NCBI GenBank assembly: GCA_934169575.1
Contig: CAKPOA010000003.1
Location: 1-64,000 of the forward strand
DNA from: an uncultured Clostridia bacterium
Lineage (GTDB): Bacteria; Bacillota; Clostridia; TANB77; CAG-508
Reading direction: 5' to 3'
DNA: 64,000 nucleotides
Shown: one piece after another, positions 1-8,652 of the stretch
How the letters are laid out: every line of letters starts with the position of its first letter
Position numbering within the stretch: position 1 is the first letter of the stretch
Position numbers and translations under genes: made by a program
The notes under the pieces: model-generated
What the model was told of the DNA's origin: nothing
Seen by the model: only the letters and a program-made list of their open reading frames with translations
Databases searched by the model: none

Positions 1-81
1 CGTTTGATCGCTTACGCAGTATTTAAAAAATAATTTTATATACATATTTAGATTTAAATGACTCTAAGGCTGACTAGCAAC
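1..81 (-). repeat. MITE-like palindromic element, copy A (cut by window start)
   Basis: The first 81 bases match the element seen complete at 63724-63934. The core (TTTGATCGCTTACGCAGTAT) matches the reverse complement of that copy, and the outer arm ends in GCTGACTAGCAAC, one base different from the GCTGACTAGTAAC terminus there. No ORF is present. The left half lies outside the window, so target duplication cannot be tested here. Confidence 0.85.
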
Positions 82-121
82 AAATAATAAGTATTTTTTT
101 ATAAAAAATTTTCAAAAAAAC

Positions 122-149
122 TTGCAAAATTTTCATAATATAGTATAAT
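122..149 (+). promoter_or_regulatory. Promoter of hpf (sigma-A type)
   Basis: TTGCAA at 122-127 and TATAAT at 144-149 are separated by 16 bp. The start codon lies about 47 bp downstream, and the mobile repeat ends 40 bp upstream. Confidence 0.7.
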
Positions 150-195
150 GTAGAAAAGGTTGCAAAACTTTATAAGATTACAAGGAGGAATGAAA

Positions 196-723
196 ATGAA
201 AGTACAAGTAGTAGGAAAGGATTTTAAAATTACAGAAGCAATCAATGAATATTTTGAAAGGAAACTAGAGAGAATAGAAAAATATTTCGAAGAAGCATCA
301 GCAGAAATGGTTGTAAGAGCAGAAAAAAATGAGCAAATTGCAGAAGTGGTTGTAATTGCAAATGGTAAAAAATACAGAGCAGAAGCAGAAGAAAAAGATT
401 TATATGCTTCAATAGATAAAGTTATGGATATATTAGAAGGACAAATAAGAAAAGAAAAAACTAAAAAAGAAAAAATGATAAGAGAAGGTTCTATTAAAGA
501 TTTAGACGTTATTTCTGAAAATGAAAAAGAATTAAGAAATGAAATTATAAAATATTCATATTATGAAATAAAACCACTTACAGCAGAAGATGCTAAATTA
601 AAATTGCAAGAAAGACCTACACACAATTTCTTAGCATTTATAAATGTTGATACAAATAAAGTTAATGTAATTTATAAATTAAAAGATGGTAAAAACTTTG
701 GTTTAGTTGAACCAGAAGCATAA
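196..723 (+). CDS. hpf: Long-form ribosome hibernation promoting factor
   Basis: This 175-residue protein binds the 30S decoding region and dimerises 70S ribosomes into inactive 100S particles in stationary phase. The N-terminal half (about residues 1-95) has the S30AE/HPF pattern beginning VVGKDFKITEAINEYFERKL. A charged linker follows, and the C-terminal domain (about 120-175) contains YYEIKPLTAEDAKLKLQ and HNFLAFINVDT, as in the long-form dimerisation domain. I chose the ATG at 196 because AAGGAGG at 182-188 sits 7 bases before it; the ATG at 190 is too close to that site and upstream in-frame starts lack one. The gene is alone between its promoter and a strong terminator. Confidence 0.93.
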   Translation: MKVQVVGKDFKITEAINEYFERKLERIEKYFEEASAEMVVRAEKNEQIAEVVVIANGKKYRAEAEEKDLYASIDKVMDILEGQIRKEKTKKEKMIREGSIKDLDVISENEKELRNEIIKYSYYEIKPLTAEDAKLKLQERPTHNFLAFINVDTNKVNVIYKLKDGKNFGLVEPEA

Positions 724-724
724 T

Positions 725-762
725 AAAAAATCGAAACTGCAAGATTGCAGTTTCGATTTTTT
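725..762. terminator. Bidirectional terminator between hpf and mgtC
   Basis: The arms AAAAAATCGAAACTGC and GCAGTTTCGATTTTTT form a long perfect stem with A and T tracts at either side, so it can serve both convergent genes. The stop codon of the minus-strand gene overlaps its right edge. Confidence 0.9.
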
Positions 763-1483
763 AATTTTCTAATTTAGCAAGTTCACTAACTTCAGCTACA
801 TTTTTTATAGAAGAAAGTGTACTAATTAATTTGTTTTTGTTAAAGTTTCTTTTATTGAAAAAAGCATTTATTCTAATTAAATCATATTGAGGATCTTTTT
901 CGTTAGGTTTTGATATATTATCTTGTGCAGGAATTTTATTCATTTTTTTTATTTCAACATCATATTGACTTAATATTTTTTCTATGTATGCAACTGTTTC
1001 TTTAGGATTTTTGCTAATACATATTTCTAAAATAAGTTCATCAAAATGATCTAATTTATCAGTAAATTTGTAAGAAAAAGATAAAACAACATAAGAAATT
1101 AATGTTGTTAAAATACCACCTAAATAAAATCCACAACCTATACTAAGTCCAATACATGTAACAGCAAGAAGACCTGCAGCAGTTGTTAATCCCTTAACAT
1201 TAAATCCATCTCTTAAGATTGTTCCAGCACCTATAAAACCTATTCCTGAAAGTAATTGTGCAGGAATACGTGAAGGATCTGTATTATATTCTGTTGATAA
1301 ATATTCGCCACATAACATAAGTAAAACAGCACTTATCCCCACTAAAGCATGTGTTCTAAAGCCTGCAGGTTTATTCCAAGAAGATCTTTCAAGTCCTATT
1401 ACACCTGCAAGTAAAAATCCTAATACTAATTTTATAATTGCTTCAAACCAAAATGATGAAAATATATTTGATAAAATTTCCAT
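761..1483 (-). CDS. mgtC: MgtC/SapB family membrane protein
   Basis: A 240-residue inner-membrane protein. Residues 1-145 hold about four to five hydrophobic helices with the MgtC/SapB signatures GVIGLERSSWNKPAGFRTHA, LSGIGFIGAGTI and VKGLTTAAGLLAVTCIGLS. Residues 150-240 form a soluble ACT-like tail, as in longer family members. In pathogens MgtC modulates F1Fo-ATPase and supports survival at low Mg2+; in commensal Firmicutes the role is undefined. GGAGG lies 5 bases before the ATG. The gene stands alone and converges on hpf. Its upstream region holds a possible relic of the palindromic repeat. The family call is firm; the physiological function is not. Confidence 0.88.
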   Translation of the reverse strand: MEILSNIFSSFWFEAIIKLVLGFLLAGVIGLERSSWNKPAGFRTHALVGISAVLLMLCGEYLSTEYNTDPSRIPAQLLSGIGFIGAGTILRDGFNVKGLTTAAGLLAVTCIGLSIGCGFYLGGILTTLISYVVLSFSYKFTDKLDHFDELILEICISKNPKETVAYIEKILSQYDVEIKKMNKIPAQDNISKPNEKDPQYDLIRINAFFNKRNFNKNKLISTLSSIKNVAEVSELAKLEN

Positions 1484-1533
1484 TGTTCCCTCCTATTTAT
1501 TAAAAACTTATTTAATCAGTTTTAAAATAATTT

Positions 1534-1578
1534 AAGTCTAAATGTGTATAAAAAAATAATTCTATATACATATTAGCA
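1534..1578. repeat. Possible decayed fragment of the palindromic element
   Basis: The stretch reading AATAATTCTATATACATATT resembles the inner arm of the 63.7-kb element (AATAATTTTATATACATATT). An imperfect inverted copy (TCTAAATGTGTATA) lies just before it, as if both arms were left after loss of the core. AT-rich sequence could produce this by chance. Confidence 0.35.
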
Positions 1579-1643
1579 AATAAATAAAGAAATTGATTAA
1601 AAACATATTATATCATATATTAAAAAAAAAATAAAGAAAATTC

Positions 1644-1672
1644 TTGTTTTTTTTAAAAATAAAAGTTATAAT
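1644..1672 (+). promoter_or_regulatory. Promoter of the rlmB-dut operon
   Basis: TTGTTT at 1644-1649 and TATAAT at 1667-1672 with 17-bp spacing, 41 bp before the rlmB start. Confidence 0.65.
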
Positions 1673-1713
1673 AGATAAGAAGTTTGTGCCTTGAGAAAGG
1701 AAAGTGATAAAAA

Positions 1714-2571
1714 ATGAAAGAAAGAAGAAAAAAAGAAAGAAGAATTTCTCAAAGAAGAAATGATGAAAGAGGAATTATTGACAGAAGAAAAACAGACAGA
1801 AGATTTAAGCCAAAAGAAGAAAAAGAGGAAAAAGTTTTTGAAGATCAGGTTGAGGGGAGAAATGCAGTAATAGAACTATTAGAAAGCAAAAAAGACATTA
1901 ATAAAATATATGTTACAAAAGGAGAAAAAAATGGTTCTATTGGAAAAATAATTGCAATGGCAAAAGAAGAAAAAGTAATTGTAGTTGAAAAAGATAGAAG
2001 ACAAATGGAAGAAATGGCACAAAGTGAAAACTTTCAAGGGGTAATTGCAATAGTACCACCTTTTGAATATTGTGAAGTTGAAGATATTTTGCAATATGCA
2101 GAAGAAAGAGAAGAAAATCCATTTGTATTAATTTTAGATGGAATTGAAGATACACATAATTTAGGAGCAATAATTAGAACTGCAGAAACAGCAGGAGTCC
2201 ATGGAATAATAATTCCAAAAAGAAGAGCAGCAATGGTAAATGCAACTGTTAGTAAGGTTGCATGTGGTGCAGTAGAATATATGAAAATTGCAATAGTAAA
2301 TAATATTAATGAAAGTATAAATAAATTAAAACAAGCAGGATTGTGGATATGTGGCACATCACTTGATACTGAAAAATATTATTTTAATCAAGATTTAACA
2401 GGACCACTTGGAATTGTTATAGGAAACGAGGGAAAAGGAATGAGTGAACTTACAACAAAAAATTGTGATTTTCTTGTAAAAATTCCTATGATGGGAAAAA
2501 TTGAATCTTTAAATGCTTCTGTTTCAACAGGAATAATTTTATTTGAAGCATTAAAACAACGTAAATTTTAA
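1714..2571 (+). CDS. rlmB: 23S rRNA (guanosine-2'-O-)-methyltransferase RlmB/TrmH family
   Basis: A SPOUT-fold 2'-O-ribose methyltransferase of 285 residues. A substrate-binding region (about 45-120, starting VEGRNAVIELLES) precedes the catalytic domain, which shows the three family motifs: HNLGAIIRTAE, GIVIGNEGKGM and the knot motif IPMMGKIESLNASVSTGI. Family members methylate G2251 in the 23S peptidyl-transferase loop. The protein is longer than usual because of about 40 extra N-terminal residues composed almost only of E, R, K and D with repeated DRR/ERR units, a likely disordered RNA-binding tail. The ATG follows a GGAAAGTGA site. dut starts 20 bases downstream, suggesting one transcript. 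The exact target nucleotide is inferred. Confidence 0.9.
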   Translation: MKERRKKERRISQRRNDERGIIDRRKTDRRFKPKEEKEEKVFEDQVEGRNAVIELLESKKDINKIYVTKGEKNGSIGKIIAMAKEEKVIVVEKDRRQMEEMAQSENFQGVIAIVPPFEYCEVEDILQYAEEREENPFVLILDGIEDTHNLGAIIRTAETAGVHGIIIPKRRAAMVNATVSKVACGAVEYMKIAIVNNINESINKLKQAGLWICGTSLDTEKYYFNQDLTGPLGIVIGNEGKGMSELTTKNCDFLVKIPMMGKIESLNASVSTGIILFEALKQRKF

Positions 2572-2591
2572 AGTTAAAGGAGAAATGTAAA

Positions 2592-3053
2592 ATGGAAAAA
2601 ATAAGAGGTTTTGAAATAGCAAAAGGTTTTGAAAATATGGGGATTAATTTACCAGAAAGGAAAACAAGATGTTCTGCTGCATATGATATTGAATCTGCAG
2701 AAGATATAGTTATACCAAGTTTTAAAAAAGGAATGAAAGCAACTTTGGTAAAAACTGGATTAAAAGCATATATGCAAGAAGATGAAGTATTATATTTATT
2801 TGCAAAAAGTTCAGGTTTTGGCAAAAAAGGAATCATGCTTTCAAATGCAGTAGGTGTAATTGATGGTGATTATTATGAAAATGAAGATAATGATGGACAT
2901 ATAATGTTTTCAATAATTAATATGAAAGATGAAGATATGGTTATAAAAAAAGGTGATGCAATAGGACAAGCTATGTTTTCAAAATATTTAAAAGTTGATA
3001 ATGACAATTCTACAGAAATTAGAAAAGGTGGTTTTGGTTCAACAAGTAAATAG
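2592..3053 (+). CDS. dut: dUTP diphosphatase (trimeric dUTPase)
   Basis: Hydrolyses dUTP to dUMP and pyrophosphate, keeping uracil out of DNA and supplying dTMP synthesis. At 153 residues it is normal for the homotrimeric family. All five motifs are visible: AAYDIESAED (1), AKSSGFGKKGI (2, with Lys where Arg is usual), GVIDGDYY with the catalytic Asp (3), KGDAIGQAMF (4), and the C-terminal glycine-rich RKGGFGSTSK (5) that closes over the nucleotide. An insert of acidic residues (YENEDNDG) follows motif 3. AAAGGAGA precedes the ATG. It is co-directional with rlmB and with the membrane protein that follows after 16 bases. Confidence 0.92.
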   Translation: MEKIRGFEIAKGFENMGINLPERKTRCSAAYDIESAEDIVIPSFKKGMKATLVKTGLKAYMQEDEVLYLFAKSSGFGKKGIMLSNAVGVIDGDYYENEDNDGHIMFSIINMKDEDMVIKKGDAIGQAMFSKYLKVDNDNSTEIRKGGFGSTSK

Positions 3054-3069
3054 ATTGGAGGAATTCTAA

Positions 3070-4620
3070 GTGAGAAACTTAAAACAATTATTAGATAAAA
3101 ACAAGATGAAAATATTTAATGTGGTAGCTATAATAGTTATATCAATTTTTGCAATAAGTATTTCACCAAAAGGTCTGCAAAATGATACTTTTTATACTGT
3201 GACCATTGGAGAATTAATAACTCAAAATGGTATTGATATGAAAGACCATTTCTCATGGAATCAAGATTTACCTTATACATATCCACATTGGCTATATGAT
3301 GTTGGAATGTATTATATCTATAATTTATGGAATTGGGACGGAATATATATATCAACATGTATTTTAGCTATAATACTTGGACTGTGTATTTATGGAACAA
3401 ACTCAAAATTGAGTAAAAATAAAATAATATCATTTTTTATAACAATAGGAAGTTTATATTTATTGAAAGATTTTATTGCAGCAAGAGCACAGCTTGTAAC
3501 ATTTATATTGTTTATATTAGAAATATTTTGTATTGAAAAATATCTTGAAAATAGGAAAATTAAATATGCAGTTTTTCTGGTTATAATACAAACACTTATT
3601 GCAAATTTACATTCAGCTGTATGGCCATTTAGTTTTATACTATATTTACCATATATTGCAGAATATATAATTAGTGAAATAATAAGATTTATAAAGAAAA
3701 AAGCTAAAATTGAAGGTAAAAATGAAGAACCATATAAACTAGAAATAAAAAGAAATACAAATGTAAGATGGCTTATATTAGTTATGATAATAACAGGATT
3801 TACAGGTCTTATAACACCTTTAGGCTTTACACCATATAATTACACATATTTAACAATGGAAGGAAATACAATGAAAAGTATTAATGAACATCTTCCATTA
3901 ACATTAATTGAAAATATCCCTGTATTATGTGCATTATTAGTAGTATTAGTAATATTGATATTTACTAAAACGAAAATAAGATTATCTGATTTATTTATGA
4001 TAGGTGGTTTGACATACTTAATGTTTATGACACGTAGACAATCAAGTATGTTTGCATTAATAGGTTCAGTTGTGCTAACAAGATTAATTGTAAATTATTT
4101 AGAAATATATGGATATAAAAAATTTGTAAATGTTTTTTTTGTATTTATATTAATAACTGTATTTTCTGTATCAATTTTAGGATATAGTTTTGATAAAATA
4201 AGAAAAAAACAAAATGCAAACTATATAAGTGAATCAACATATCCTGTACAAGCTGCAGAATGGATTTTAGAGAATTTAGATGTAAATAATATAAAATTAT
4301 ATAATGAATATAATTATGGAAGCTATTTATTATATAAAGGAATACCAGTTTTTATTGATTCAAGAGCTGATTTATATGCGCCTGAATTTAATACAAATAC
4401 AGATGATCCAAAAGATGGAAGAGATATATTTAGTGATTTTATAAATGTATCAAGTATTGGAAAATATTATGGAGAAATCTTTGAAAAATATGGAATAACA
4501 CATGCTTTGATGTATGGAAATTCAAAAATGAATATGTTGATAAAAAAAGCTGATTCAGAAAAATATAAATTAATTTATTCTGATGACAATTTTGTATTAT
4601 ATGAAATATTAAATTATTAA
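3070..4620 (+). CDS. Polytopic membrane protein, possible GT-C-like glycosyltransferase
   Basis: A 516-residue protein of unknown function with roughly ten hydrophobic segments between residues 13 and 375 and a C-terminal extracytoplasmic domain (about 385-516) containing YNEYNYGSYLLYKGIPVFID and SRADLY. Similar architecture (many helices, an early loop with acidic residues such as QNDTFYTVTIGEL, and a soluble tail) occurs in GT-C-type lipid-sugar transferases, but no definitive motif was found. Translation probably starts at GTG 3070, eight bases after GGAGG. It follows dut closely and precedes adhE by 69 bases, with no functional link evident. Confidence 0.6.
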   Translation: MRNLKQLLDKNKMKIFNVVAIIVISIFAISISPKGLQNDTFYTVTIGELITQNGIDMKDHFSWNQDLPYTYPHWLYDVGMYYIYNLWNWDGIYISTCILAIILGLCIYGTNSKLSKNKIISFFITIGSLYLLKDFIAARAQLVTFILFILEIFCIEKYLENRKIKYAVFLVIIQTLIANLHSAVWPFSFILYLPYIAEYIISEIIRFIKKKAKIEGKNEEPYKLEIKRNTNVRWLILVMIITGFTGLITPLGFTPYNYTYLTMEGNTMKSINEHLPLTLIENIPVLCALLVVLVILIFTKTKIRLSDLFMIGGLTYLMFMTRRQSSMFALIGSVVLTRLIVNYLEIYGYKKFVNVFFVFILITVFSVSILGYSFDKIRKKQNANYISESTYPVQAAEWILENLDVNNIKLYNEYNYGSYLLYKGIPVFIDSRADLYAPEFNTNTDDPKDGRDIFSDFINVSSIGKYYGEIFEKYGITHALMYGNSKMNMLIKKADSEKYKLIYSDDNFVLYEILNY

Positions 4621-4689
4621 AAATAACATAATATTTTAAAAAATGTTTAAAATAATAAAGATAAAAATAATTTTGGAGGTAAATAGATT

Positions 4690-7284
4690 ATGGAAGAACA
4701 AGAGCAAAAAGTAAAAAATATGATAGATGAATTAGTTGAAAAAGCTAAGATTGCATCTAAACAATATTTGGATTTAAGCCAAGAACAAGTAAATAATATA
4801 ATTAAAGCTATGGCTATGGCTGGACTTGAACATCATATGGAATTAGCTAAAATGGCTGTGGAAGAAACAGGTCGTGGAATATATGAAGATAAAATAACTA
4901 AAAATATGTTTGCAACAGAATATATATATCATAGTATAAAATATGAAAAAACTGTTGGAATTATAAATGAAAATGATGAAGATGATTATGTTGAAATTGC
5001 AGAACCTGTTGGAATTATAGCAGGTGTAACACCAGTTACAAACCCTACATCAACAACAATGTTTAAATCAATAATATCTGCTAAAACTAGAAATGTAATA
5101 ATTTTTGGTTTTCACCCATCAGCACAAAAATGTTCTGTAGCTGCAGCAAAAATTTTAAGAGATGCAGCAATTAAAGCAGGAGCACCAGAAAATTGTATAT
5201 TGTGGATTCCAGAGCCATCTATAATGGCAACAAGTATGCTTATGCATCATCCAGATATTAATTTGATTTTAGCAACAGGTGGAACAGGTATGGTAAGAAA
5301 TGCATATTCTTGTGGGAAACCAGCATTAGGTGTAGGACCTGGAAATGTTCCATGTATTATAGAAAAAAGTGCTAAATTAAAAACATCTGTAAATGATTTA
5401 GTAATGTCAAAAGCTTTTGACAATGGAATGATTTGTGCATCTGAACAAGCAGTATTAGTTGAAAAAGACATTTATAAAGAATTTGAAGAAATTATGAGAA
5501 AAGCTGGTTGCTATTTTGTAAGTCCTGAAGAAAAAGCAAAACTTGAACAATCAATGTTTGAAAAAAGAGATACAGGAGAATATAAATTAAAGTCTCATGT
5601 ACCAGGACAAAGTCCATTTGTTATTGCAAAAGAAGCAGGTTTTGAAGTACCTGAAGATACAAAAGTATTAGTTGTATATGAAGAGGGAATAGGTGAACAA
5701 TATCCTTTTTCTAAAGAAAAATTAAGCCCGGTATTAACATATTATATTGTAGATAATTATGAAGAGGCATTAGATAAAGCTGAAAGATTGCTTGAATTTG
5801 GAGGATTAGGTCATTCAGCTGTTATACATTCTGAAAATAATGATAAAATATTACAATTTTCAGAAAAAATGAAAGCAGGTCGTATAATTGTAAATTCACC
5901 ATCAACACATGGTGCAATTGGTGATATTTATAATACAAATATGCCATCATTAACACTTGGATGTGGTTCATTTGGTGGAAATTCAACAACAGCAAATGTA
6001 TCATCAGTAAATCTTATAAATATAAAAAGAGTTGCAAAAAGGAGGGTAAATATGCAATGGTTTAAAGTACCAGAAAAAATATATTTTGAAGCTGGATCAA
6101 TAGCTTATTTAGAAAAAATGCCTGATATATCAAGAGCATTTATTGTAACAGATCAAGGAATGGTAAAATTAGGTTATGTTGATAAAATATTATATCATTT
6201 AAGAAAAAGAGAAAAACATGTACATTGCGAGATCTTTAGCGATGTAGAGCCAGATCCATCTTTTGATACTGTAAATAAAGGGTTAGAAATGATGAGAAGT
6301 TTTAATCCAGATGTGATAATTGCTTTAGGTGGGGGAAGTCCTATAGATGCTGCAAAAGGAATGTGGCTATTTTATGAACATCCAGATGCAGATCCAGAAG
6401 GTTTAAAATTAAAATTTATGGATATTCGTAAACGTGCATATAAATTTCCTAAATTAGGCACAAAAACTAAGATGGTTGCAATACCTACAACTTCTGGAAC
6501 AGGTTCTGAAGTTACTTCATTTGCGGTTCTTACTGATAAAACAAAAAATAAAAAATATCCTTTAGCAGATTATGAATTAACACCAGATGTTGCAATTGTT
6601 GACCCAGACCTAGTAATGAGTTTACCAAAATCTGTAACAGCAGATACAGGTATGGATGTTTTCACACATGCACTAGAGGCATATGTTTCTAATATGGCAT
6701 CTGATTATACAGATGGTTTGGCTGAAAAAGCTGCAGAACTTGTAGTAAAATATTTGCCAAAAGCATATGAAAATGGAAATGATAAAATTGCAAGAGAAAA
6801 AATGCATAATGCAAGTACAATTGCAGGTATGGCATTTACAAATGCTTTTCTTGGTGTATGCCATTCTTTAGCACATAAAATAGGTGCAGAATTCCATTTG
6901 CCACATGGTAAAATAAATGCAATTTTATTACCATATGTTATAAGATATAATAGTACTATGCCATCAAAATTTGTATCTTTCCCAAAATATGAGTATTTTA
7001 TTGCAGATCAAAAATATGCTCAAATGGCTTTGAAATTAGGCTTAAGAGCAGATAATGTTAAACAAGGTGTACAATCTATGATTGATATGGCTAATGAATT
7101 AAATAATATGCTAAATATACCTCATACTTTTAAAGATGCTGGTGTTGATGAACAAGAATTTTTAAGCAAGATTGATTTAATTGCTGATAGAGCTTTTGAA
7201 GATCAATGTACAACTGCGAACCCACGTGTTCCTTTAGTTAATGAAATGAAACAAATTTTGCTTAAAGCTTATTATGGGAGATAA
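4690..7284 (+). CDS. adhE: Bifunctional aldehyde-alcohol dehydrogenase
   Basis: An 864-residue fermentative enzyme converting acetyl-CoA to acetaldehyde and then ethanol, regenerating two NAD+. Residues 1-440 are the CoA-acylating aldehyde dehydrogenase, with the nucleophilic Cys in NGMICASEQAVLV (near residue 249). From about residue 455 comes the iron-dependent alcohol dehydrogenase, with GGGSPIDAAKGMW, PTTSGTGSEVTSFAVL, FTHALEAYVS and CHSLAHKIGAEFHLPHGK, whose His residues bind Fe2+. The length is normal and no residue appears missing. TTTGGAGG precedes the ATG. No Rex operator was recognised in the 69-base leader. The domain linker holds a strong internal ribosome site before Met455. A folA remnant starts 9 bases downstream. 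Confidence 0.97.
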   Translation: MEEQEQKVKNMIDELVEKAKIASKQYLDLSQEQVNNIIKAMAMAGLEHHMELAKMAVEETGRGIYEDKITKNMFATEYIYHSIKYEKTVGIINENDEDDYVEIAEPVGIIAGVTPVTNPTSTTMFKSIISAKTRNVIIFGFHPSAQKCSVAAAKILRDAAIKAGAPENCILWIPEPSIMATSMLMHHPDINLILATGGTGMVRNAYSCGKPALGVGPGNVPCIIEKSAKLKTSVNDLVMSKAFDNGMICASEQAVLVEKDIYKEFEEIMRKAGCYFVSPEEKAKLEQSMFEKRDTGEYKLKSHVPGQSPFVIAKEAGFEVPEDTKVLVVYEEGIGEQYPFSKEKLSPVLTYYIVDNYEEALDKAERLLEFGGLGHSAVIHSENNDKILQFSEKMKAGRIIVNSPSTHGAIGDIYNTNMPSLTLGCGSFGGNSTTANVSSVNLINIKRVAKRRVNMQWFKVPEKIYFEAGSIAYLEKMPDISRAFIVTDQGMVKLGYVDKILYHLRKREKHVHCEIFSDVEPDPSFDTVNKGLEMMRSFNPDVIIALGGGSPIDAAKGMWLFYEHPDADPEGLKLKFMDIRKRAYKFPKLGTKTKMVAIPTTSGTGSEVTSFAVLTDKTKNKKYPLADYELTPDVAIVDPDLVMSLPKSVTADTGMDVFTHALEAYVSNMASDYTDGLAEKAAELVVKYLPKAYENGNDKIAREKMHNASTIAGMAFTNAFLGVCHSLAHKIGAEFHLPHGKINAILLPYVIRYNSTMPSKFVSFPKYEYFIADQKYAQMALKLGLRADNVKQGVQSMIDMANELNNMLNIPHTFKDAGVDEQEFLSKIDLIADRAFEDQCTTANPRVPLVNEMKQILLKAYYGR

Positions 7285-7293
7285 TTAGAAAAT

Positions 7294-7458
7294 ATGTTAA
7301 GTATTATAGTTGCAAAATCAAAAAATAATGTTATAGGTGGTGCATCAATATATAAAATTCTTATGCCATATTGTAAAAAAATGTATATTACTCAAATAGA
7401 AGAAAATTTTGATGGAGATGCTTTTTTCCCTGAAATAGAAAAAGAACCTTTTAGATAA
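7294..7458 (+). pseudogene. folA: Dihydrofolate reductase remnant with internal deletion
   Basis: A 54-codon frame joins the DHFR N-terminus (MLSIIVAKSKNNVIG) directly to its C-terminal part (GGASIYKILMPYCKKMYITQ, then FDGDAFFPEIEKEPFR). About 100 residues that normally lie between, including the folate-binding helix and most of the NADPH site, are absent, so no activity is expected. The reading frame is preserved across the junction, which falls where both ends share the sequence VIG. It sits 9 bases after adhE and keeps the terminator hairpin typical of an operon end. A reference annotation might miss it or call it hypothetical. Confidence 0.8.
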
Positions 7459-7470
7459 AAGGTTCTTTTG
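7441..7470 (+). terminator. Terminator of adhE-folA'
   Basis: AAAGAACCTTTT and AAAAGGTTCTTTT form a stem around the loop AGAT. The left arm overlaps the folA remnant's last codons. Confidence 0.85.
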
Positions 7471-7583
7471 CATAAAAATCGTTTTATTTCTAAGCGATTT
7501 GTAACCTTTTGTAAAGTGATATAATTCATTGATTATTTTGTAAATAAAACAAACAGTATCATCAGAGCAATGTTTTAAATCTT
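7447..7583. repeat. Direct repeat, left copy (flanks fic)
   Basis: About 137 bp running from the folA terminator hairpin through the 3' coding end of an XRE-type regulator (read on the minus strand as SDDTVCFIYKIINELYHF). It is repeated with about 88% identity at 8911-9052, on the other side of the fic gene. The C-terminal regulator codons here are detached from any regulator body. Confidence 0.85.
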
Positions 7584-7650
7584 AAATTTAAAATTTGTAT
7601 TAATTCTTTTTGCAAATCAACATTGCCATTACTTTGCCAAAACTCTGCCA

Positions 7651-8646
7651 TTATTCTTTTAATTTAAATTTTTTGTTTGGAGATTTTTCACTTGTGCCAA
7701 TTGTTTCAATATTATTGTTATCTAGTAATTTCTTTAAAATTCTTCTAACAGTTCTATCTGGAATATTAGTTTCTTCAATTATTTCTTTGGCACTTATTAA
7801 AACATTTCTCTTAATACATTCAATTATTTTTATTTCGTTTTCAGAAAGTAATAGTTGTGATTTATCTTTCATTTCTTTTGAGTTCATTAATTCATCAATA
7901 GTATCATTTATAATTTTTAGCATAAACTCTATAAATTCTGTTGAATTTCCTACATTATTGCAGTTTTGAATTGCTTTATAATATTCCTCTTGATTTTTCT
8001 TTATCATACTTTCAATAGGTAAGTATGAAAATGCTTGCTCCCAATGAGATAAAATTGCAGTTTGCCATAGCCTTGCAGTTCTACCATTTCCATCATGAAA
8101 AGGATGTATAAAAACAAACTCATAGTGAAATATAGAAGATAGAATAAGTGGATTTAACGTATCTTTTACTTCGTTCATCCAATTAAATAAGTTATCCATT
8201 AAAATTGGAACCATAGTATGAGGTGGAGCCATAAATATTTGTACATTTCCATCAAAAACTCCTTCGCCATGATTTCTAAATTTACCTGCATCTTTTTCAA
8301 TAAAAAAAGTTAATATTCCATGTATCTTTTTTAAATCATCGACAGAATAAGGGTTTATTTTATGAATTTGCTCATAGGCTTCATAAGCATTTTTTACTTC
8401 TTGTATATCCTTTTTCTCTCCAATTACAGGTTTTCCATTTATAACATCTTCGACTTGAAATAAAGATAATTGATTATTTTCAATAGCAAGTGAAGAATGG
8501 ATTGATTTTATTCTTGATTTTCTCCTTAATTCTGGATATCTATTTAAACTTTCAAAATAATTTGCTTCTCCAATTTTTTTCATAATATCTGATATATAAT
8601 TTAACATTTTATCAGTTATTTTATATGGTGGGTAATTAATCTCCAT
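7651..8646 (-). CDS. Fic family protein with N-terminal inhibitory helix and C-terminal winged helix
   Basis: A 331-residue Fic protein, predicted to transfer AMP (or another nucleotide) to a hydroxyl side chain of a target protein. The active-site motif FIHPFHDGNGRTARLW fits HxFx(D/E)GNGRxxR. An upstream SSLAIENN matches the (S/T)xxxE(G/N) inhibitory motif placed N-terminally (class II, self-inhibited). Residues about 265-331 form a winged-helix DNA-binding domain (SAKEIIEETNIPDRTVRRIL). I chose the ATG at 8646 because GGAGG lies 6 bases before it; the in-frame TTG at 8652 abuts that site. No separate antitoxin gene is adjacent. The gene lies between two 137-bp direct repeats, evidence of recent acquisition or rearrangement. 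The target is unknown. Confidence 0.9.
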   Translation of the reverse strand: MEINYPPYKITDKMLNYISDIMKKIGEANYFESLNRYPELRRKSRIKSIHSSLAIENNQLSLFQVEDVINGKPVIGEKKDIQEVKNAYEAYEQIHKINPYSVDDLKKIHGILTFFIEKDAGKFRNHGEGVFDGNVQIFMAPPHTMVPILMDNLFNWMNEVKDTLNPLILSSIFHYEFVFIHPFHDGNGRTARLWQTAILSHWEQAFSYLPIESMIKKNQEEYYKAIQNCNNVGNSTEFIEFMLKIINDTIDELMNSKEMKDKSQLLLSENEIKIIECIKRNVLISAKEIIEETNIPDRTVRRILKKLLDNNNIETIGTSEKSPNKKFKLKE

Positions 8647-8652
8647 TTTCAA

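Noticed and set aside
1879..2357. Several antisense frames inside rlmB
   Set aside because: Phe/Leu-rich shadows of a clear enzyme gene; no family.
4621..4689. Rex operator or riboswitch before adhE
   Set aside because: No TTGTGA-N6-TCACAA-like site or structured leader; the gap is too short and plain AT-rich.
7610..7969. Plus-strand open frame of 119 codons opposite fic
   Set aside because: Antisense to the conserved Fic C-terminal domain, hydrophobic low-complexity translation, no family, no RBS.
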